Position numbers and translations under genes: made by a program
Part shown: piece by piece, positions 1 through 7,930 of the stretch
How positions within the stretch are numbered: position 1 is the stretch's first letter
How the letters are laid out: each line of letters opens with the position of its first letter
Assembly (NCBI RefSeq): GCF_963678635.1
Contig: NC_087065.1
Coordinates: 65,629,374-65,693,373, forward strand
Direction of reading: 5' to 3'
Length of the DNA: 64,000 bases
Source: Symsagittifera roscoffensis
Lineage: Eukaryota > Xenacoelomorpha > Acoela > Convolutidae
Notes under the pieces: model-generated
Databases searched by the model: none
What the model saw: the letters and a program-made list of their open reading frames with translations, nothing else
Told to the model about the DNA's origin: nothing

Positions 1-301
1 AAAAAACTGCCATGCATGAATAAATGTTGAATAAACACGAAGAGTTTAACGGAACATGTAATTCATGAGCCGAAAAAAATCGTAAAGAAATTCCTTTTTG
101 AGTTTTAAAAAACGCGTTTTTGCAATAAAAAATTGAAACCAGCCTTATATCAACGCAGCACGAGCCGATACACCCGTGCAATTGATTACAATATAGCTGA
201 ATAACTGATCAATTTGAAGATTTTAAAGCTTTTAATTGTGTATTTTTTAATCGATTTTACCATTGTAAATTCCAAAGTAAATTACCAAAATATATTCTCA
301 A

Positions 302-838
302 TCAATACGTGCTATCCAAAGATTGGCATGAATCGGAATCAAGATTTATATTTTTTGGAGTTTCTTTTTCGTTTTTTCTTTGATCTTCACTGTCTAAACT
401 CCCTTCACTCGAATAATCCTGGTCGTCCTGTTCAACTTGACTTTGACCTCTAGATCGTGACCTTGACCTTGACCTCATTTGAGTTTTCGGACGCCCTGGT
501 GACTCATCTGCAGTTAGACTGCCTTTCGAACTGGTTGGGTCACTGAAGGTCAGTGAAGTTTGAGACAATGTATGGGTTGATTGTTCATTTATAAAAGGAG
601 CTCCACCTTTTCTTTTAGCTGGCTTGTTGTTATTTACTTTTTCATCTTGTTTGTTTTTGTGCTCCATCTCGTCTTGTTTGTTGTTCTCCGTTTTGGATTT
701 CGTGCATGTTTCTCGTGGCTTAATGTTGAGCTCAGCTAACTGATATCCGTTCTCTCCGAATATCTTTTTCTCCAGCACTAAGTTGGAGCATTTACAGGGG
801 CAGTAGTTGAAGTTAAACATGGCTCCCTTGTGCATCAC
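302..838 (-). CDS. Possible last exon of an unrecognised Cys-rich/RS-repeat protein
   Basis: This leftward open frame has more amino-acid character than its surroundings. A splice acceptor (T-rich tract then AAC-AG) lies just before position 838 on the minus strand, so the frame probably starts there as an exon in phase 0; the ORF itself runs open to 874. The first part holds a short cysteine cluster (NYCPCKCSN). The middle is Lys/Asn/Glu-rich, followed by Ser/Thr-rich sequence, an RSRSRSRSR run and an acidic Ser-rich tail up to the stop at 302. Such RS and acidic tracts are common in nuclear proteins, but no family was recognised and no upstream exon was identified. It lies outside the Polinton and faces away from it. 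It could be a chance frame. Confidence 0.35.
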   Translation of the reverse strand: MMHKGAMFNFNYCPCKCSNLVLEKKIFGENGYQLAELNIKPRETCTKSKTENNKQDEMEHKNKQDEKVNNNKPAKRKGGAPFINEQSTHTLSQTSLTFSDPTSSKGSLTADESPGRPKTQMRSRSRSRSRGQSQVEQDDQDYSSEGSLDSEDQRKNEKETPKNINLDSDSCQSLDSTY

Positions 839-874
839 CTGTTCAAAAAAAACGGATCTGCTTAACAATCTCAA

Positions 875-2949
875 AATTTGTATTAAAACTATAATGAAAC
901 TGAGAAACTCGTTTCAATCAGAAATTGGGGGCTTATGAAACGAAACCTAATTCTTTCTCAAAAATTCAGCTTGGAATATTTTCTTGGATTTCAATTTAAA
1001 AATTTAATAATTTCAGAGCATAGTTTGATATAAACTGTAACTTTCAAGTCAGTGGGTCTTGATTACGTGGACCAATCATTCCATAGGGTCAGCAACTCGC
1101 TATTTTTCCTCCCTTTCTGATTTTTTTTGGAAAAAATGGGGCCACGTGGTCTGATAACAAAAAGATAGTCTGAAGAAACAAGTTAGGGAAACCAAACAAG
1201 GCAAACATGGACAGAAGAAATTTTGAAGAACGTTTTTGTGACAACGACCGATTTCTATGAAATCTTTTTCCATTGTGTTTTTTCGACTTTTTCACGGTTC
1301 AATTTTGGTGTTCTCCATTTAACTTAATTTTTCTGTCGTCTTACTCCAACTTTTTCCATTCTCTCTTTCTCCGATAGCCACACTAATGTACACACAAAAG
1401 CAAGCCGTTTTTGACAAAATTCCCGGGGTGCCCACCATGGAAGATAATGCGCAACCATACACATCCATGCATGATTTGTATGGAAAATGACCAATCATAC
1501 GTGGCACATGCATTTGTTTCATAAACCCTCAAAATAGCTTTTGAACCGATTAAAATAGTGAAAAAATGGTTTATCCTCCTTATGAAAACTGTTGTTAAGA
1601 TATCAAAACATTTTCACCATGCATATCATACGTCGCAACATATATGGTGCTACGTATGGAAGAGATTTTTCACAATTTTTTTTCACTGGAAAACCAAGAA
1701 AATAGAAGTTAAATGAAAAAGTTACTGAGAAAAAGTATCTTTAGTACACGAAACGCTTTTATTAGATTCTTTTCTTTTCACCATGCAAACCAAACGTCGG
1801 ACCATAAATGGCGCTATTTATGGAAACGATATTTCCATACAAAAACAACTTTAATAGAGCAGGCATTAGCACAACCAAAATTGACAAAATTTTGTAATTT
1901 TCGAGGTTTATTTGCTTTTTCAAATTTTGAGGGGGTAAGCTGAGAACATAATTTTGGGGAATAAAATGCGTGAAGATTGGTGAAAAATGTTTTATTTTCT
2001 ATTTTTTTAAATATTTTTTTTCATTCCGGAGCAAAGCTTTATTTGGTAAATCTTGAAATGAGTTACAAACAAAACTTTGTTTTAAACAGAACGTGTGCGA
2101 TTACCACAAGATATTTTATAATTTGGATTTTTTTCAATAGTAATTCAATTAAAAAACTTAAAACAATATTTCCAAAGAAGAAAAGTTTTAAAAGAAACAT
2201 TGAAAAATTAACCAAACTTAATGTATTCTGTTGCCCTTTCGTTTTTTTTTCTTACAAACTTTAGGGAGTGAAGTGAGGTTCAATTGTTTATTTGAAACAA
2301 TCGCCTTTTGAGGTGAATAATGGTTTAAAAAAATATTGATCATTTGAGGTTTTTTTTTAACTTTCATCAACTTGAAAGCAAACCTTATCCTGTTATCAGA
2401 TATTTTTGAGAAGGCAAGCTCAAATCTCACAACAGAGTTTGTTTTGGTTTTGGAAATCAAAATTGTTAGTGCTTTTTTCTATAAAAAAAACCAAAGCAAA
2501 TTTTTAAAAACTGAATATCTGAATCTTAAATACACACCTTTTTGTTATTGGATCGAGGAACTCGACCTGTATTTCAGCTATCAAAATTGAGGCAAATGCC
2601 AATTATAAATCAATTGTCGAGAAAACATATGACTCAAGCTGAAATGAGTCGAAACATGCCCATTTATGGTACGTCAAAAAAGTTGAACTAAGAATAAGAA
2701 GTGTTTTGTAGTTGCTGTTACCCTGTGTGAGTATTTGGAGTTTTTGCAGAAGTAGTGTCTGTTGTAGAAAGTGGCTGCTTGTTGGACAGGGAGGAAGTCC
2801 AAGAGTGCATTGGCAGTCTGCATCACTCTCGCTTCGCTCTGCTCTCTCGCCCCCTTCACCTTCTCCTTCTTGTACACATACTCACACTCTGTCCTCCTCA
2901 CAGGCATACCTACATGGAGAGAGAGAGGGGGCTGCAGTGTAGATTACTT
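875..2949. other. Non-coding host sequence
   Basis: AT-rich sequence without a convincing gene. Short frames on both strands are low-complexity and show no known motif. A pair of degenerate repeats lies at 1611-1826. A GA/CT-rich patch at about 2820-2935 gives three overlapping spurious frames. Confidence 0.6.
1611..1826. repeat. Two degenerate direct repeats, about 164-bp period
   Basis: The blocks starting TTTTCACCATGCA at 1611 and 1775 match over about 50 bp, including TATGGNGCTANNTATGGAA. They are separated by more diverged sequence, which suggests the remains of a satellite-like tandem array. Confidence 0.5.
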
Positions 2950-3300
2950 TTATACAGTAACGTGCTCAGGGGGCGTCGGGTTTCGACCCCCTCCACCCAA
3001 TTCTGGGTGCCAAATTTTTCTAAAGCCCCCCTTTGTTATAATTTTAAGCCATTCATTTTTTTACTTATCAAACTCAAAAATTTTTTAAAGGCGCCATTGG
3101 CGCCAATATGGATAATTTTGAGGGAGGAGCGCAGCAAAAATACGCAATTTTTTGGTCAAATTTTTCCAAAAAGTGCCTAAAACGCCTTTTTTGACCTGTT
3201 TTTATATAAAAAAAATTGCATGCGGCGCCCAAAATTATTGTCAAAATAGGATCGCTCAGAAAGCGAAATAGTTCGATTTTAAAAATAACCGCCACTGATA
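2950..3300. repeat. Interspersed repeat family A, copy 1
   Basis: G/C-rich start (GGGGGCGTCGGGTTTCGACCCCC) followed by an AT-rich body with a '...TTTTCCAAAAAGTGCCTAAAACGCC' block. Related sequence recurs at about 26518-26760, 31103-31508 and 55975-56235, so this is a dispersed repeat. No coding capacity or terminal repeat was identified. The GATTCGACCCC block looks like a tRNA B-box, but no properly spaced A-box was found. Confidence 0.55.
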
Positions 3301-3554
3301 ATATACATTTGATTGCGCCACTGCTTATATAAATATGATTGCGTACACTTTTTCGAGGGTCATTAAGTATACTTAAAGAATTTTCATTTTGGCTGAGCTA
3401 TCCCAGTCAAAATGGGTTAAGTTAGTAGCCTATCCTTCAGTTTTTCGAATCAAAACTGCTCTATGCTTAAGAATTTAGCTCTATGTTTAAACTCGATTGT
3501 GATTGGCTGAGTATTCCAAGACAACCCGGCACGAGTTCCGATGCTAATTTTTTG

Positions 3555-3925
3555 AATTTGTCGGTCGTGGAAATGTTAATTCCGCCATCGAAAATTCATA
3601 GTCTGGACAGGGTTTTAAGTCGCGGAAAATTCTGGAAATAGCGCATCTCGGTCAAGACGGTAGAAAAATAAGTTGCGGCGGTCGATTATTTCAACTGCGT
3701 CGAACTCTTTCTAAATGTTTTTCTCCAGTTGTTTTTCCCCAATTGCTGCTGATTTTTCTTCAGTCATGCCGATAGCTTTTTTTTGGTCGCGCCGGTCGCG
3801 GGCAAATTGCCTCGGTCCGCAAAGTCTAGAAGTTCCAAATGTTGGTCGCGGCGGTCTCAATATATCCAATTTCAATCGCAGCAGTCCGGAAATCAAAAAT
3901 TGGGTCGCGACCGTCTGATCATAAA
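3555..3925. repeat. Degenerate 58-bp minisatellite with GGTCGCGGCGGTC core
   Basis: CpG-rich cores related to GTCGCGGCGGTC occur near 3614, 3673, 3787, 3845 and 3903. The spacing is close to 58 bp or twice that. The AT-rich spacers between cores are more diverged. The array ends about 220 bp before the Polinton. Confidence 0.55.
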
Positions 3926-4146
3926 ACCACAACCCCGACACAGGAAGTTAACATCCTCTACACTAAATTGCTGATTTGGTTCCTTAAAATTTGAACACGT
4001 GTAATGGCTAAACTACCACGAACGAATAAATCAATGATGTATGCTGGAGACGGTGTGTAATATATAGGTCATACTTAATGAAAAACAGTCACATTTTCAA
4101 CTCCTCGACAAATCAGATCATGAAAACCCCGAATCGTTTTTGAAAG

Positions 4147-4152
4147 CTTATA
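4147..4152. other. Polinton target site duplication, left copy (CTTATA)
   Basis: CTTATA immediately precedes the element's first base and recurs at 22475-22480. A 6-bp duplication is the known signature of Polinton integration. Confidence 0.93.
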
Positions 4153-4393
4153 AGTAGTATTGTATCGTGTCCCGGATCCTAAGGGGGGGGGGGGGGGGGT
4201 CCTTCCTAAGGGGGGGGTCCTCACGTAAAGCAAAATCCTAGGAAAGGGGTCCTTAATTTTTTGGAGGACCCTCATCCTAGGATTTTGTAAACGAAAGAGA
4301 TTTTCCACCCAAAAAGCAGAAGACCCCCTACTTAGGATCTTGCTAAGTTTAGCTTAACAACAAGGGACACGATACAAAAATCTTTCTAATTCC
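4153..4393 (+). repeat. Polinton left terminal inverted repeat (241 bp), itself a foldback
   Basis: It aligns with the reverse complement of 22234-22474 over 241 bp. It is also internally palindromic: TTGTATCGTGTCCC at 4160-4173 pairs with its exact complement at 4364-4377, GATCCTAAGGGG pairs with a GACCCCCTACTTAGGATC block, and AAAATCCTAGGA pairs with TCCTAGGATTTT near the centre. Two G-runs (17 and 8 G) interrupt the left arm; their lengths differ from those in the right TIR (15 and 10). Confidence 0.9.
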
Positions 4394-4678
4394 AAATTTT
4401 GGGGTCCTAATTATTGGTCCTGATTAATTATATGAATCATATTAATTGTTATGCTTGTTTAGGGTAAATGAACTTTCGACCTAGTTGAAATTTGTTAGTG
4501 AACGGGGAATTGACTTTTATGGTATATAATAAAAATTCGCCGGCCATTTTGGCAGCGTAGCTTAACTGTTGGCAGCAGTAAACTAATTCCTTAACTTAAC
4601 CTAAATTTTATGGTGAAAAGGCAGTAAATTGAAATTACTCTCAAAAGGCGGCGGCCGTTTCTGGGCAAAATATACCAA
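4394..4678 (+). promoter_or_regulatory. Probable leader promoter of the rightward gene block
   Basis: This is the 285-bp gap between the left TIR and the first gene. A TATA-like TATATAATAAAA lies at 4523-4534, about 145 bp before the first ATG. No reading frame is supported here. That the promoter drives the whole overlapping block is inferred from the absence of other gaps until 12.8 kb. Confidence 0.4.
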
Positions 4679-5248
4679 ATGATAAAATTGTCAAATTTTG
4701 AAATAAGAAAAATGAAATTAGAGGGAACTTGGTGTACTGAAGATATTGATAATGAACATTTACAATTAAGAGTGTTTTCAACCGCAGAAAAAAACTCATT
4801 TTTCAAATTATGTAATGAACGCTACGTCGTCTTCCTCGAAAGGGCAAAGGAAATTTCAAAGAAAGAATACGAGTTGATTTTCAAAGAACAATTTTATTTG
4901 AGTGAGCTTCAACAAATCTCTTGGTGCATTTCTACAAAACAAAAGTATGGCACTGTGAGCGATTTGAATATTGCTGATTATGAAAACGTTTTCGACTATT
5001 CGTTTGACTTTAACTCATTATGGGTTGATAAAGACTTGGAGAGAAAAATCCGTCTATGTTTCAACAAGCTATCAAAATACAAAAAACTTCCGGTGGTTTA
5101 TTTAATTATTTACCACCGTTATCTTAATGAGTCTAAATGGTATTTGCAAGGTCACTTTTATTTCCACTGGCTTGAAATTCAGCAGGTTGGAGAGGTGTTG
5201 GAAAAAATAAATAATGAAATTGCAAAAAAGCAGAGTAACTCCTATTGA
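4679..5248 (+). CDS. Polinton protein of unknown function, 189 aa
   Basis: First gene of the rightward block, starting at the first ATG after the TATA-like element. The protein is rich in Lys, Glu and aromatic residues, has no signal peptide or membrane segment, and looks globular. A mostly helical charged N-terminal half (ERAKEISKKEYELIFKEQF) is followed by an aromatic stretch (VVYLIIYHRYLNESKWYLQGHFYFHW) in the last third. No family was recognised. Its 3' end overlaps the next gene by 35 bp in another frame, which is normal for this element and supports it being a real gene. Its place at the early end of the block is compatible with a replication or host-interaction role, but that is only positional inference. 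Confidence 0.72.
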   Translation: MIKLSNFEIRKMKLEGTWCTEDIDNEHLQLRVFSTAEKNSFFKLCNERYVVFLERAKEISKKEYELIFKEQFYLSELQQISWCISTKQKYGTVSDLNIADYENVFDYSFDFNSLWVDKDLERKIRLCFNKLSKYKKLPVVYLIIYHRYLNESKWYLQGHFYFHWLEIQQVGEVLEKINNEIAKKQSNSY

Positions 5249-5648
5249 TTTGAAAATAATTCACGAAATTTATACGTCTTTGAAACAAACTTATCCTGAT
5301 AATTCTAACCGACGCAACTATTTTCTAGCTGCATGTTCTCTGTTTTTTGTTAGTTCTGATAACCTTAACTACGACATTTTAATTAAGTTGAGACCTTATG
5401 GTGGCTTGATTGGTATTGATAACTCTTCCTTGGACAAATATTTGAAAAATTCCAAAATTTTACGATTGCACGCTATTTTGCACGATGCGGCCGGATTTAT
5501 ACACGAATTTTATCAACAGGGTCCCACGTACTGTTACATGTTGCCCTGGAACTGTAACAACAGCTTATTGGGACATTTGAGTGGAATAGCGTTCTGCCTT
5601 TTCATTAAGTTGAAAAAACCAGAAGTTTATCATTTACTAGAATGCTAG
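5214..5648 (+). CDS. Polinton protein of unknown function, 144 aa
   Basis: It starts at an ATG inside the end of the previous gene and ends 7 bp into the next, a tight overlap typical of the block. The N-terminal half is helical and basic. The C-terminal half contains a conserved-looking core with HDAAGFIHEFYQQGPTYCYM at about residues 90-109, then a Gly/His turn and a hydrophobic helix (GIAFCLFIKL). The His-Asp pair recalls the HD dyad of secreted-type phospholipase A2 domains found in parvoviruses and some adintoviruses, but the rest of that motif and the Ca-binding loop are not evident, so I do not make that assignment. Function unknown. Confidence 0.72.
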   Translation: MKLQKSRVTPIDLKIIHEIYTSLKQTYPDNSNRRNYFLAACSLFFVSSDNLNYDILIKLRPYGGLIGIDNSSLDKYLKNSKILRLHAILHDAAGFIHEFYQQGPTYCYMLPWNCNNSLLGHLSGIAFCLFIKLKKPEVYHLLEC

Positions 5649-6211
5649 GCGAGAGATCAGTTGTGCTTGACGTGGAAGGCTTTCGTTACAAGAAAAACGC
5701 CTTTGTGGTTAAAGAATTAGCAATAACAACTTCAGACTACAGCGATCGACTCATTTTCCTACCTCCAGTGAATTTCAATATACTACCAAAGCTTGAACAA
5801 AAAGCTTACAACTGGTTAACTAATTATTTACACGGTCTCCATTGGGAAAACGGTGATTATCTTTATATAAACTTGAATCAAATACTTCAGAGTTTTGTGC
5901 TGAGAAATCCTGGTGCCGTTTTTTACGCTAAAGGAAAAGAAAAGACAGAATTTTTGGCCAAGTACTTGGACCGAAAGATTGAAAACCTAGATGATTTGGG
6001 CTGTCCTCGGGTTGAAAACTTATATTTTAAAAATTATCCAAGTTGCAATAAACATATTCCACATTACAACTCCAGGAATCATTGTGCCTTGAAGAAAACC
6101 AAGGTTTTTTATGATTGGTTGAAAAATGAACAACAGCGAGAGATCAGCGAAAGTGGAGACATACCTATCACAAAATTCAATGCTTTGTGCGTGGATGACT
6201 CCAGAGGGTGA
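5642..6211 (+). CDS. Probable RNase H-fold (DEDD-like) protein, 189 aa
   Basis: It starts at an ATG overlapping the previous stop. The N-terminus reads VVLDVEGF (residues 7-14), a D-x-E arrangement on a first beta strand as in DEDD exonucleases. It is followed by HGLHWENGDYLY in the middle and a C-terminal NHCALKKTKVFYDWL segment that resembles the H-x-A-x(n) helix of DnaQ-like nucleases, though the expected last Asp is not obvious. A short GCPRVENL turn precedes it. Similar 'D-x-E-G-F ... HG.W ... GCP ... H-C-A' proteins are, to my recollection, common next to arthropod mobile elements. The exonuclease role is therefore inference: a nuclease could process replication ends. Its end overlaps the next gene by 86 bp. 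Confidence 0.65.
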   Translation: MLGERSVVLDVEGFRYKKNAFVVKELAITTSDYSDRLIFLPPVNFNILPKLEQKAYNWLTNYLHGLHWENGDYLYINLNQILQSFVLRNPGAVFYAKGKEKTEFLAKYLDRKIENLDDLGCPRVENLYFKNYPSCNKHIPHYNSRNHCALKKTKVFYDWLKNEQQREISESGDIPITKFNALCVDDSRG

Positions 6212-6467
6212 TATTAAAATTTCATTAACGAGAATAGAGCGTATTGATTGCAGTGGCCAAATTGTTCAGAGGAAGGAGCAAATAATAATTTCCGAAGAAG
6301 AGTTGTCTACGTTGAAGAGGTTTTTTCCAGTTATTGATCAATTTGTATACTTCCAGAGATTCAAGTTTATCAGAAATGTTAGCCAGCAAGCGAGGAGTAT
6401 GTCTTCCCGAACTAGTCTTAGTACCCAAACGTCAGCCAGGAGTTCAGATGGATCTAAACAGCAGTGA
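6126..6467 (+). CDS. PC4-like ssDNA-binding protein with a TQT motif, 113 aa
   Basis: The first ATG lies inside the previous gene. Residues about 28-72 (GDIKISLTRIERID...IIISEEELSTLKRFFPVI) show the strand-strand-'I-x-(L/I)-(S/T)-x-E-E-(L/W)-x-x-L' pattern of the PC4/Sub1 fold: a curved sheet that binds single-stranded DNA, closed by a helix. The C-terminal tail is Ser/Arg-rich and contains STQTSARSS, a TQT anchor like those bound by dynein light chain LC8. The fold call rests on pattern only and is weaker than for the paralogue-like protein encoded at 13702-14061. A role in coating displaced strands during protein-primed replication, or in transcription, would fit. Confidence 0.6.
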   Translation: MNNSERSAKVETYLSQNSMLCAWMTPEGDIKISLTRIERIDCSGQIVQRKEQIIISEEELSTLKRFFPVIDQFVYFQRFKFIRNVSQQARSMSSRTSLSTQTSARSSDGSKQQ

Positions 6468-6627
6468 ATTGCCAGATGAGATTAAGACGATTGTGAAAGA
6501 GGATACTGTGAAGAAAATAATGTACTACAAAAAAACCGCAAATATCCCAGCAAACTTTGTTTTAGAAATGCATGACATAAATGATAGAGATTTCACACAT
6601 TTTTTACTGTTCTCAAAAGTAATTTAA
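6376..6627 (+). CDS. Small Polinton protein of unknown function, 83 aa
   Basis: The frame is open further upstream, but the first ATG is at 6376, inside the PC4-like gene. The product is acidic in the middle (SSELPDEIKTIVKEDTVKKIMYYKK) with no membrane segment and no recognised motif. It overlaps the preceding gene by 92 bp and is followed by a 67-bp gap. The small size and overlap make this one of the less certain genes. Confidence 0.45.
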   Translation: MLASKRGVCLPELVLVPKRQPGVQMDLNSSELPDEIKTIVKEDTVKKIMYYKKTANIPANFVLEMHDINDRDFTHFLLFSKVI

Positions 6628-6694
6628 TTTTTTACAAGCTTCATTCGCAGAGAGAAAAAGTCTAACGCAGTCTGTAGAATAAATAGTTTCTCAA

Positions 6695-6979
6695 ATGTCA
6701 GAAGCAACAACAGCAGTAGATGAACCTGACGCAACATTAGTAACAGAGTTTGTTTATAACGAGACAAACAGTGAAAAAAAATCATGGAAGTTTTGTAACA
6801 ATGTAACTTTGCCAAGGTCTGAAGTAGTTTTTGTTGCGCAAATGGTAGTAATTCTAATTTTACTAACTTTCTGCATTCTCAAACTTTCTTTCACTAAATT
6901 AAGTTGCGAAGAAACGTCAGTTTGGTTCTCGATTTTATCAGGCTTGGTTGGTTACGTACTACCAAACCCAAGAATATGA
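6695..6979 (+). CDS. Small membrane protein conserved next to Polinton ATPases, 94 aa
   Basis: The N-terminal 45 residues are acidic and hydrophilic. They are followed by a hydrophobic helix (VVFVAQMVVILILLTFCIL) and a second apolar stretch ending CEETSVWFSILSGLVGYVLP. A short membrane protein ending in a 'W-x-x-(I/L)-L-S-x-x-x-G-Y-(V/L)-L-P-N-P' motif just ahead of the packaging ATPase is, as I recall, a recurring Polinton feature, so the placement supports the call. Its stop overlaps the ATPase start as ATGA, implying coupled translation or shared transcripts. It may act in virion assembly or at a membrane; no direct evidence of function is visible. Confidence 0.68.
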   Translation: MSEATTAVDEPDATLVTEFVYNETNSEKKSWKFCNNVTLPRSEVVFVAQMVVILILLTFCILKLSFTKLSCEETSVWFSILSGLVGYVLPNPRI

Positions 6980-7677
6980 ATAAAGTGATTGATACCTCGA
7001 CAAGAATTTTTATGGCGATAGTGGGACCTTCAGGATCCGGGAAAACTGAGTTAATTTTGAAACTTCTGATGGGAAATACTTTTTACCCTAAATTTGGAAC
7101 CGTTCTATATCTTTACAAAGAGATGCAACCTGCATTCTCAGAAAAAGTGTCTTCTCGCGAAGTGAATATGGAGTTCATGAAATTCGACGGATTCGAATCT
7201 GTGAGAAAATTAGAAAATGTTCTTCTAGTTTTCGATGATTCATGTGAAGACATCTATAATGACAAGGAATTTGTTAGGTTAGCGACAGCGGGTAGACATA
7301 GAGGGATAGATGTAATATATGTTAAGCATAACTTGTTTCAACAAAGTCGATGGTCGCGTACGATTGATTTGAACACTTCACACATCATTCTGTTCAAATC
7401 GCCTCGCGACGTTCAGCAACTAGATCTATTAGGAAGACAATTGAATGTATCAAAATTTTTGAGAAACTGTTACGAATTAGCTACCAGAGACTCTTTTGGA
7501 CATCTTCTAATCGACTTGGACCCCCGTACATCAGATTGTTTGAGATATTGTTCAAATATCACACCACCTGGGCCAACAGTTTTTTATTTACCCTTATCTG
7601 AAGCAGAAACTACTCCAATCACAAATGAAAAAGAAAAACTTATCTATTCTGCGGCATATGGTACAACTGAAACCTGA
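6976..7677 (+). CDS. Genome-packaging ATPase (FtsK/HerA superfamily), 233 aa
   Basis: P-loop ATPase that, by family, translocates the element's DNA into preformed capsids. The Walker A motif GPSGSGKT is at residues 17-24, and the Walker B strand VLLVFDDS (residues 82-89) ends in two Asp. The AGRHRGIDVIYVKHNLFQQS segment after it corresponds to the sensor region, and IILFKSPRDVQQLDLL is the usual following strand-helix. I chose the ATG at 6976 because it overlaps the upstream TGA (ATGA), places the P-loop at the normal distance from the N-terminus, and the longer frame begins only with TTG. Length fits Polinton and adintovirus ATPases. All catalytic motifs are intact. Confidence 0.95.
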   Translation: MNKVIDTSTRIFMAIVGPSGSGKTELILKLLMGNTFYPKFGTVLYLYKEMQPAFSEKVSSREVNMEFMKFDGFESVRKLENVLLVFDDSCEDIYNDKEFVRLATAGRHRGIDVIYVKHNLFQQSRWSRTIDLNTSHIILFKSPRDVQQLDLLGRQLNVSKFLRNCYELATRDSFGHLLIDLDPRTSDCLRYCSNITPPGPTVFYLPLSEAETTPITNEKEKLIYSAAYGTTET

Positions 7678-7930
7678 CCAGCTAAGAAGATTAATTAGAA
7701 AAACTTCAAATCGTGAGATCATAACACTTGTTTGTGAATGTTTGCTCAATGTAGTCAATGGAAACGTACCCGTTAAAATCGCAAACATCGAACGATTCGA
7801 GACATTATACAAATACTTATTAACTCCAAAAACCAGTGTTGTCAAAAAACGTGCGATTATTTTGAGTAAAGAAGGCTTCCATTTAGTTCGACAAATACTT
7901 TATTTTTGTTACAAGTACCTCACAACTTAA
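7625..7930 (+). CDS. Conserved small Polinton protein downstream of ATPase, 101 aa
   Basis: A basic helical protein. Residues 14-50 (LKPDQLRRLI...ITLVCECLLNVVNGNVPV) and the C-terminal 'KKRAIILSKEGFHLVRQIL' match the pattern of a short protein that often follows the ATPase in animal Polintons: 'L..CECx-x-N-V-x-x-G-N-(V/I)-x-(L/V)' in the middle and a Lys-rich 'K-R-x-I-L-x-x-x-G-(G/F)' end. It begins 53 bp inside the ATPase gene; a second ATG at 7658 is possible but would remove part of the conserved helix. Its stop overlaps the next ATG (TAATG). Function is unknown; it may be structural or DNA-associated given the charge. Confidence 0.75.
   Translation: MKKKNLSILRHMVQLKPDQLRRLIRKTSNREIITLVCECLLNVVNGNVPVKIANIERFETLYKYLLTPKTSVVKKRAIILSKEGFHLVRQILYFCYKYLTT

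Noticed and set aside
2755-3180. Three overlapping rightward frames including His/Leu-rich and Ser-rich translations
   Set aside because: They come from a CT-rich low-complexity patch and run into the family A repeat; no domain, and three frames are open at once.
4160-4377. TIR block as an independent MITE inserted at each Polinton end
   Set aside because: The 14-bp ends and palindrome fit a MITE, but the Polinton duplication lies outside AGTAGTA, and both TIRs also match just beyond the block. I therefore treat it as the TIR and keep the capture idea only as a finding.
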